Of a stretch of DNA of 64,000 bases, positions 58,862 through 64,000 are shown piece by piece. Position 1 is the first letter of the stretch. Each line of letters starts with the position of its first letter. Origin of the DNA: Mycobacterium kubicae (GTDB lineage Bacteria; Actinomycetota; Actinomycetes; Mycobacteriales; Mycobacteriaceae); contig NZ_CP065047.1 of the NCBI RefSeq assembly GCF_015689175.1, positions 2,604,001 through 2,668,000 on the forward strand, written 5' to 3'. Made by a program: the position numbers and the translations under genes. The notes under the pieces were generated by a model, which was not told where the DNA came from, ran no database searches, and saw only the letters and a program-made list of their open reading frames with translations.

Positions 58862-59166
58862 CGAGAAATGTTTCCTTTCCTACGGCCTATCGCGCGGTGA
58901 TATCCGGCGGGTGCTGACCGCCGAGATTGCCATCCTCGAGGAAGCCCATTGCACGCAGCCCGATCGAAGATGGCGCAGATGAACTCTCGCGCGCCGTGCA
59001 TCGTGGTCGTCGGAGTGACTGCGACGAAAGGTCGGGTGTGCGTGCACTGAGGGTTGTCGACCGATGACATCGGGAGCTCCCAGACCCGATTGCGCTCGGC
59101 GAGCCTACGCTAGCCGTCGCCGGCATCAAGCGGGGCACGCGCGAACCATTGCGGCTGAGGAGCAGG
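58862..59166. other. 305-bp gap between divergent hydrolase genes
   Basis: It holds the ribosome site of each neighbour (ggaaagg on the minus strand, gaggagcagg on the plus strand). I see no gene, repeat or convincing promoter pair. Short frames on both strands have no domain. Confidence 0.5.
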
Positions 59167-60087
59167 ATGAACCAGCATCAGGACATTGAATTCGACGCCG
59201 AAGGTGTCATATTGCGCGGCTTGTTCTTTCCGGCAGCCGATGGACCCGCACCAGCACCGGCGGTAGTCATGGCGCACGGGCTGGCAGGTGAGGTGACCCA
59301 CTTCATCACCGATTACGCCGAAGTCTTCGCCGCGGCGGGCCTCTCGACATTGGTGTACGACCACCGCGGTTGGGGCCGATCCGACACCGGGTCGGGCATG
59401 CCGCGCAACGAAAGCGACCCGTTCCAGCAGATCCGCGACTACCAGCACGCGGTGACCTACTTGCAAAATCGTCCAGATGTGAACCCGGACCGGATCGGCG
59501 CGTGGGGGACCAGCCTGTCGGCCGGTCATGTGTATGTCCTCAGGGCGATCGACCGGCGCGTCAAAGCCGTCGTCGGACAGGTGCCCTTCATCAGCGGCAG
59601 CCGCCACATCGGTGATCTGCTCCCCGCCGACACGCGCGAGGCCACCTTCGCATCGTTCGCCGCCGACAGGCGTGCCAGGGCCCGCGGCGACGAGGCGGCG
59701 TACCTGCCGATAGCGGATCAAAACCCCTGTGCCGGAGCGGCATTACCGACCCCGGATAGTTATCAGTACTTCTTCGGTCCAGGCGGCGTGGCAGAACGGG
59801 ACCCGAGCTTCGCCAACCGCATCACCGCCCGCAGCGTGGAGAACTGCTTCGGCTACGAGCCGGGCTGGTACCTCTCGCACATCACTGCCACGCCAGTGCT
59901 GATGGTGATCGCGACACGGGACCGGCTGACGGCGGGCGAACTGGCGCTCGCAGCGTACGAAAACGCTTTCGGGCCAAAGCGCCTGGTCACGATCGATTGT
60001 GGTCACTTCGAGGCCTACTTCGGACCGTCGAGCAACATCGCAAAGTCGGCGGCTCGAGACTTCTTCACCGAGCACCTGTGCGCCTAG
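59167..60087 (+). CDS. Alpha/beta hydrolase, dienelactone hydrolase-like
   Basis: A 306-aa hydrolase. It has VVMAHGLAGEVTHFITDYAE (oxyanion region), YDHRGWGRSDTGSG, the nucleophile motif GAWGTSLSAGHVYVLRAIDR, an Asp in ATRDRLTAGE and a His in DCGHFEAYFG. The pattern resembles YcjY/dienelactone-hydrolase-type enzymes of the CocE/DLH group. ATG 59167 follows gaggagcagg. It stands at the head of a same-strand series with two luciferase-like genes. Confidence 0.88.
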   Translation: MNQHQDIEFDAEGVILRGLFFPAADGPAPAPAVVMAHGLAGEVTHFITDYAEVFAAAGLSTLVYDHRGWGRSDTGSGMPRNESDPFQQIRDYQHAVTYLQNRPDVNPDRIGAWGTSLSAGHVYVLRAIDRRVKAVVGQVPFISGSRHIGDLLPADTREATFASFAADRRARARGDEAAYLPIADQNPCAGAALPTPDSYQYFFGPGGVAERDPSFANRITARSVENCFGYEPGWYLSHITATPVLMVIATRDRLTAGELALAAYENAFGPKRLVTIDCGHFEAYFGPSSNIAKSAARDFFTEHLCA

Positions 60088-60233
60088 GCGCCCGATCGAA
60101 TCCGTGCGCGCATCGTCCATACTTCTGCGCGCAGATGCAACGACCTCAGGCAAGCCGACGACGATACTGGTCAAGGAGATTCGCCGTCCTGATTGGAAGT
60201 AGGACCCGTTGTGTCAGAGCGCGTGTGCGTTGC

Positions 60234-61067
60234 ATGAGATATGCCATCGCGACTTTTGTCACGGACGAGGGCATCGCGCCCGATCGGCTGGCTGTGGCGG
60301 TCGAAGAGCGCGGCTTCGACTCGTTGATCGTCACCGAACACTCCCATATGCCGGTTGCCTACCACGAACCATACGCAGGGGCGGGCACGCCGGGACGCGA
60401 GTACTTCCGGACGTTGGACCCGTTCGTCGTGTTGACCGCGGCGGCTGCGGCGACCCGAAACCTGTCACTGATGACCGGAGTGATCCTGCTTCCCCAGCGC
60501 GATGTGCTTTACACGGCGAAGGAGGTGGCCAGTCTTGATCTCGTTGCCCAGGGCCGGTTCAGGCTGGGTGTCGGCGTCGGATGGAACGAGCAGGAGATGC
60601 GGCATTGCGGCGTGGACCCGGTGACCCGGGGTGTCAAAATGACCGAACAGGTCCGCGCGCTGAAACAGATATGGACCCAAGACATCGCCGAATTCCACGG
60701 CCGCATCGTTGATTTCGCGCCAATTTACTCATGGCCCAAACCAGTACAACGTCCACACCCACCGATCTACGTCGGCGGGGGCAGTCGCGCCGCGTTACGA
60801 CGGCTGCGCGATGTCGGTGACGGCTGGCTGGCTCCTCCTATGCCCGCCAACGACATCGCCCAAGCGCGACAATGGCTGGCTGACAACGGCCGGGGTGACA
60901 TCGCTATCACCCTGTTCGCCGCGACTGCGAACCCGAAGGCGCTAGTCGAGTACGCGGCGGCCGGCGTGAACGAATCGGCCTTTCTGTTGCCGACAATGCC
61001 CGAACAGGACAGCCTTCGTGAACTGGACAGATTGGCGGAACTCGTCACCGCATCAGGGGAGTGGTGA
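60234..61067 (+). CDS. Luciferase-like (LLM class) F420-dependent oxidoreductase
   Basis: A 277-aa LLM-family protein: EERGFDSLIVTEHSHMPV, then FVVLTAAAAATRNLSLMTGV, LDLVAQGRFRLGVGVGWNEQEM and PPIYVGGGSRAALRRLRDVG. Mycobacterial members usually use F420 and oxidise or hydroxylate small organic compounds. The ATG at 60234 (MRYAIATFV) is the family start. The next gene begins 3 nt after its stop. Confidence 0.92.
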   Translation: MRYAIATFVTDEGIAPDRLAVAVEERGFDSLIVTEHSHMPVAYHEPYAGAGTPGREYFRTLDPFVVLTAAAAATRNLSLMTGVILLPQRDVLYTAKEVASLDLVAQGRFRLGVGVGWNEQEMRHCGVDPVTRGVKMTEQVRALKQIWTQDIAEFHGRIVDFAPIYSWPKPVQRPHPPIYVGGGSRAALRRLRDVGDGWLAPPMPANDIAQARQWLADNGRGDIAITLFAATANPKALVEYAAAGVNESAFLLPTMPEQDSLRELDRLAELVTASGEW

Positions 61068-61070
61068 AGT

Positions 61071-61550
61071 TTGCAGCATCTCGCATATGAAGTGGCGGGC
61101 ACCGGTCCCGGCCTGGTCCTGATTCACGGAACCAGCAGCACACCCCACGGAACATGGGGTTCGTGTGTGGAAGCATTGGCGAAATCGCATACGGTCGTTC
61201 TGCCATACCTCCCCGGGTCGGGTGACAGTCCGTTGCCCGCAGCACCCATCGAAGCCGCCACCGTAGCCGCACAGATCGTCGCTGTCACCTCGCGAGTTGG
61301 GTTGCGCCGGTTCGCAATCGCCGGCGCATCGTTGGGAGGTCCGCTCGCCATGAAGGTTGCCGCAATGTATCCCGAGCGGGTGACCCATCTGGTATCCGTG
61401 TGTGGGTACGCCAAGGCCCGTCCGAGTTTGCGACTACGCGAGCAGGTGTTCGAAGCAGTGCTGAACTTGGATAGCGTCACGATCGGACGACTGCTTCTTG
61501 TTCTCGGTCTCACCGATCCCACATTCGTAAGCCGCAACGGAACCCCTTGA
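61071..61550 (+). pseudogene. Truncated alpha/beta hydrolase
   Basis: A 159-aa product from TTG 61071 with a good ggggag upstream. It has the first half of an alpha/beta hydrolase: LVLIHGTSSTPHGTWGS, LPGSGDSPLP and the nucleophile motif AIAGASLGGPLAMKVAA. The fold normally needs about 250-280 residues; the part bearing the catalytic Asp and His is missing. It ends abruptly (DPTFVSRNGTP) and its stop overlaps the next gene's TTG (TTGA). A deletion that removed the second half and joined the gene to its neighbour is the likeliest cause. Confidence 0.7.
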
Positions 61551-62698
61551 GGCGCAGGCAAGTCAAGGTCGGGGTCGTCGCCGAACCGGTCAACACCCGG
61601 TTCTCGTCCACCGCGTTGCTGCGACTCAACTATCTAGCAGCGGTTGTCAGCCGTGTCGATTCGTTCTGGCTCCCCGACCACCTGAACGCATTGCTGCCGC
61701 GCTCGCTCGCGACGCCCGAATACCTCGGTACCACCAGATTTACACCGAAGATTGATGCCTACCTCGAACCGTGGACGGTGCTCGGTCACATCGCTGCATG
61801 GAATCGGCTCGGCCGGTTGCGACTTGGGGTCGGCGTGACCGATTCGGGCCGCCGCAGTCCCGCCGTTACGGCGCAGGCGGCAGCTACCTTGCACCTCATC
61901 ACCCGTGGCCGCGCAATACTGGGCATCGGTACCGGCGAACGCGTCGGCAATCAGCCCTATGGCGTCGATTGGCGCGAGCCGGTCGGGCGGTTCGAGGAGG
62001 CCGTCGCCACAATCAGGGCGCTGTGGGATTCCGGCGGCCGACTCGTGTCGCGGGATTCACCGTATTTCCCGCTGGACAATGCCGTCTTCGACCTCCCGCC
62101 CTATCGAGGGAAGTGGCCAGAGATCTGGATCGCCGCGCACGGACCTCGCATGCTCGGAATCACCGGCCGCTACGCCGACGCGTGGTTTCCAGGTTTTCCG
62201 CAGACTCCGCGGGAGTACGCCGAGCGGCTCGACGTCGTGCGTTCAGCCGCATCCGATGCGGGTCGCGATCCGATGGCCGTTGTCCCGGCGATCTGGCTGT
62301 TCGTCAATGCCGCCCCCACCCGCGACGACGTCGCCGCAGCGCTCGACTCGGACATCGCGAAGCTCATCGCGCTCGGCCTATCCGGTGACCAGTGGCGCCG
62401 CCACGGCGCCACCCATCCGCTGGGCAGTCAATTCAGCGGATCTCAGGACCTGGTTCCCCAAACAATGGACGCCGCAACCGCTTTGGCGTACGCAGCGCAG
62501 GTACCGCCGTCGCTGTTGCGTGAGGCCGCTCTGACGGGCACTGTTGACGACGTCGTCGACCAGGCCGCGGTATGGCGGGACCACGGAGCCAGCTACCTGG
62601 TGGTGTGCAACGTCGGTTACCTTCAGCCGAGCCTGCGGAAGGGCCTGGCGTCGACCGGCGCGTTTCTGAAGGTAGTTCGTCGGCTGCGCAGCCTGTGA
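61547..62698 (+). CDS. Luciferase-like (LLM class) F420-dependent oxidoreductase
   Basis: A 383-aa LLM protein: VDSFWLPDHLNALLP, IAAWNRLGRLRLGVGVTDSG, LHLITRGRAILGIGTGERVG, then WPEIWIAAHGPRMLGITGRY and GASYLVVCNV. This matches the longer, F420-dependent phthiodiolone-reductase/methylene-H4MPT-reductase-like group. The start is a TTG overlapping the truncated hydrolase, without a convincing Shine-Dalgarno, so a different start after the RRRQ stretch is possible. The enzyme body appears complete. Confidence 0.88.
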   Translation: MRRRQVKVGVVAEPVNTRFSSTALLRLNYLAAVVSRVDSFWLPDHLNALLPRSLATPEYLGTTRFTPKIDAYLEPWTVLGHIAAWNRLGRLRLGVGVTDSGRRSPAVTAQAAATLHLITRGRAILGIGTGERVGNQPYGVDWREPVGRFEEAVATIRALWDSGGRLVSRDSPYFPLDNAVFDLPPYRGKWPEIWIAAHGPRMLGITGRYADAWFPGFPQTPREYAERLDVVRSAASDAGRDPMAVVPAIWLFVNAAPTRDDVAAALDSDIAKLIALGLSGDQWRRHGATHPLGSQFSGSQDLVPQTMDAATALAYAAQVPPSLLREAALTGTVDDVVDQAAVWRDHGASYLVVCNVGYLQPSLRKGLASTGAFLKVVRRLRSL

Positions 62699-62712
62699 GC
62701 TGGGGGCGTGCC

Positions 62713-63957
62713 TCAGAAAAGGGTGCCGCAGTAGGGTGCGCGTTCGGTGTTGCAGGCGGCATCCAGCTGCCGTAGCGCACCGCTGCGCAGTTCGGTGATG
62801 CGGCTGGCTCGATGCAGCTCCACTGCTCGATGCGCCCCCATGTAGATCGTTCCCAGATCAGCCAGACCGATCGTGATGTCTGGGGGACCGTCGTGGGGAG
62901 TGCATGTCCCGACACCATCGCGGGTTTGGAGACGGAATACCCCTCCGGCCACGCCGAGCGGATCTGTCACTTCCAGCACGACGTCGATATCGGCCCAGTA
63001 TTCACGCGCGCTGAGCACCTCGGGCACATTCATGATGCGCATCCACAGGAAATCGCTCAGGCCCGTCGTTTGAGTCGCAAGCGGATCCTTGAGTTTGAGG
63101 GGGAGCGGATCATCGACCGGGACTTCAATCACAATGTTGTCGAACATCTTCAATCCCATCAGGGCAGCAAGCAATTCGGTATGTGCTTCGTCTGTGATCG
63201 GGCAGAAGTCTTGAATGATCGCGTCACCGAAAGGACGCCGAAACGAGTGCGGCGACGCTCCCGTCACCCGGTAGGTCAAGAAGCCGTCCGGGTGGATGAT
63301 GAAATTCAGCGCTGATGCATTGTCGCGCTGACTGACCCGGTCCTCCAAGTAGTCGTCCCACCACCCGCTTTGCCGGCTCAGCGCCCCATGGGTTACGGCA
63401 CACCATCGCTCGTAGATATCCGGTAGATGGCGCCTCGCCTGGGAAGCGTCGACCTCACGCGCCCGAGTCCGGCCGGGTTTGGTTCGTAGTTCGGTGAATC
63501 GTGGCTCGAGGTTGTAGGTGCGGGAGTAACTGGCCACGCCGGCGCCCAGGATTTCGTACACCGTTGGCTGGGTCGGAACGCCACAGAGGATGGAATAGCC
63601 GCGGTCCATCAGGATGCCGAAGCCCCGGATGCTGAGCTGCTGCCAGACTCCCCGCCCTTGATGCGTGGCCGCGACCGCGATCATGGCCAGCCACCCGGCT
63701 TCGAGACTGGCGCCACCAGGCACGGTGAGCCGCAGCCGGTAGTAGAGGGAAGTTCCGACTAGGAACGGCTCCTGCGGGTCAGTGACATCCTCGGCGACCA
63801 GGATGTCCTCGAGGTTGACCCGGCGTTTCCAAGCTTCGACGTCGGGCGCCTCCACCGAAACTCCGTACGCGCGAGCCTGGTTCTCGTAGACCGCCTGCCA
63901 ATCCTCTTCCGTCGCGAACCTGATCCTGAGGGATTCGTCCGTTGTGTTCATCCTCAT
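62713..63957 (-). CDS. Eis-like GNAT acetyltransferase
   Basis: A 414-aa acetyltransferase of the Eis family, with two GNAT domains and a C-terminal sterol-carrier-like domain. The acetyl-CoA motif is VAATHQGRGVWQQLSIRG, followed by YSILCGVPTQPTVYEILG. The protein ends CGTLF with a terminal Phe, as expected for Eis proteins, where the C-terminal carboxylate is part of the active site. M. tuberculosis Eis acetylates aminoglycosides and host proteins; this is a paralogue at a different locus. Two in-frame ATGs (63957 and 63951) compete as start. The last 43 bases of the window hold nothing recognisable. Confidence 0.9.
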   Translation of the reverse strand: MRMNTTDESLRIRFATEEDWQAVYENQARAYGVSVEAPDVEAWKRRVNLEDILVAEDVTDPQEPFLVGTSLYYRLRLTVPGGASLEAGWLAMIAVAATHQGRGVWQQLSIRGFGILMDRGYSILCGVPTQPTVYEILGAGVASYSRTYNLEPRFTELRTKPGRTRAREVDASQARRHLPDIYERWCAVTHGALSRQSGWWDDYLEDRVSQRDNASALNFIIHPDGFLTYRVTGASPHSFRRPFGDAIIQDFCPITDEAHTELLAALMGLKMFDNIVIEVPVDDPLPLKLKDPLATQTTGLSDFLWMRIMNVPEVLSAREYWADIDVVLEVTDPLGVAGGVFRLQTRDGVGTCTPHDGPPDITIGLADLGTIYMGAHRAVELHRASRITELRSGALRQLDAACNTERAPYCGTLF

Positions 63958-64000
63958 CCAATTCGATAGTGGCTCAGTTGAACCGGCGCCTCCACCGATC

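Overview
The window looks like the chromosome of a slow-growing Mycobacterium. The DNA is GC-rich, with many GTG and TTG starts and 1-4 nt gene overlaps. Much of the gene order matches what I remember of the M. tuberculosis stretch from about Rv1660 to Rv1713: the pks10-pks7-pks8/17-pks9-pks11-cyp139 cluster, then mpg-tyrS, tlyA-nadK-recN, mctB-pyrG-xerD and parA-scpA-scpB-rluB-cmk-der. All comparisons with M. tuberculosis are from memory, not from an alignment.

Region 1 (1-21.1 kb) is a hybrid type I/type III polyketide cluster. Two chalcone-synthase-like type III enzymes bracket three modular synthases. Two of these are full KS-AT-DH-ER-KR-ACP modules. The third, Pks9, carries Gln instead of Cys at the KS active site (a KSQ, decarboxylating loader). 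A convergent CYP139-type P450, broken here by a frameshift, and an intact ABC-F ATPase follow. Docking-like termini suggest the non-collinear order Pks9 > Pks7 > Pks8 > type III enzyme.

Region 2 (21.2-29.3 kb) holds a hydrolase/AMP-binding fusion protein, a Trm112-like protein, a drug-efflux-type ABC operon with its own TetR regulator and a clear promoter/operator, and a membrane protein with a PknD-like NHL propeller that is interrupted by a frameshift.

Region 3 (29.3-34.9 kb) is the most interesting. Between tyrS and the DUF732 gene, which I recall as neighbours in M. tuberculosis, sits a minus-strand island of ycaO and tfuA preceded by a 26-codon peptide gene with a consensus Shine-Dalgarno. 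This has the form of a thioamide-type RiPP pathway. A second micro-ORF just upstream shares the motif E-x-E-N-x-aromatic-S-A with the first, and a GC-rich region with competing hairpins separates the precursor from ycaO.

Region 4 (34.9-52.9 kb) is conserved housekeeping DNA: TPR and HAD proteins, TlyA, NAD kinase, RecN, SteA-like and MctB proteins, CTP synthase, a Nudix hydrolase, XerD, ParA, ScpA/ScpB, RluB, Cmk, Der and tRNA-Pro(GGG). A block of imperfect 'cgagtgtg/cacactcg' repeats fills the recN-steA gap. Relatives of it lie before the tRNA.

Region 5 (52.9-64 kb) is accessory. An IS481-family element sits exactly at the tRNA 3' end with a 15-bp target duplication. After it come a Lys/Ser/Asp repeat protein, a MarR/quinone-oxidoreductase pair with three operator palindromes, an FMN/F420-type oxidoreductase, a methyltransferase, several alpha/beta hydrolases (one truncated), two luciferase-like monooxygenases and an Eis-like acetyltransferase.
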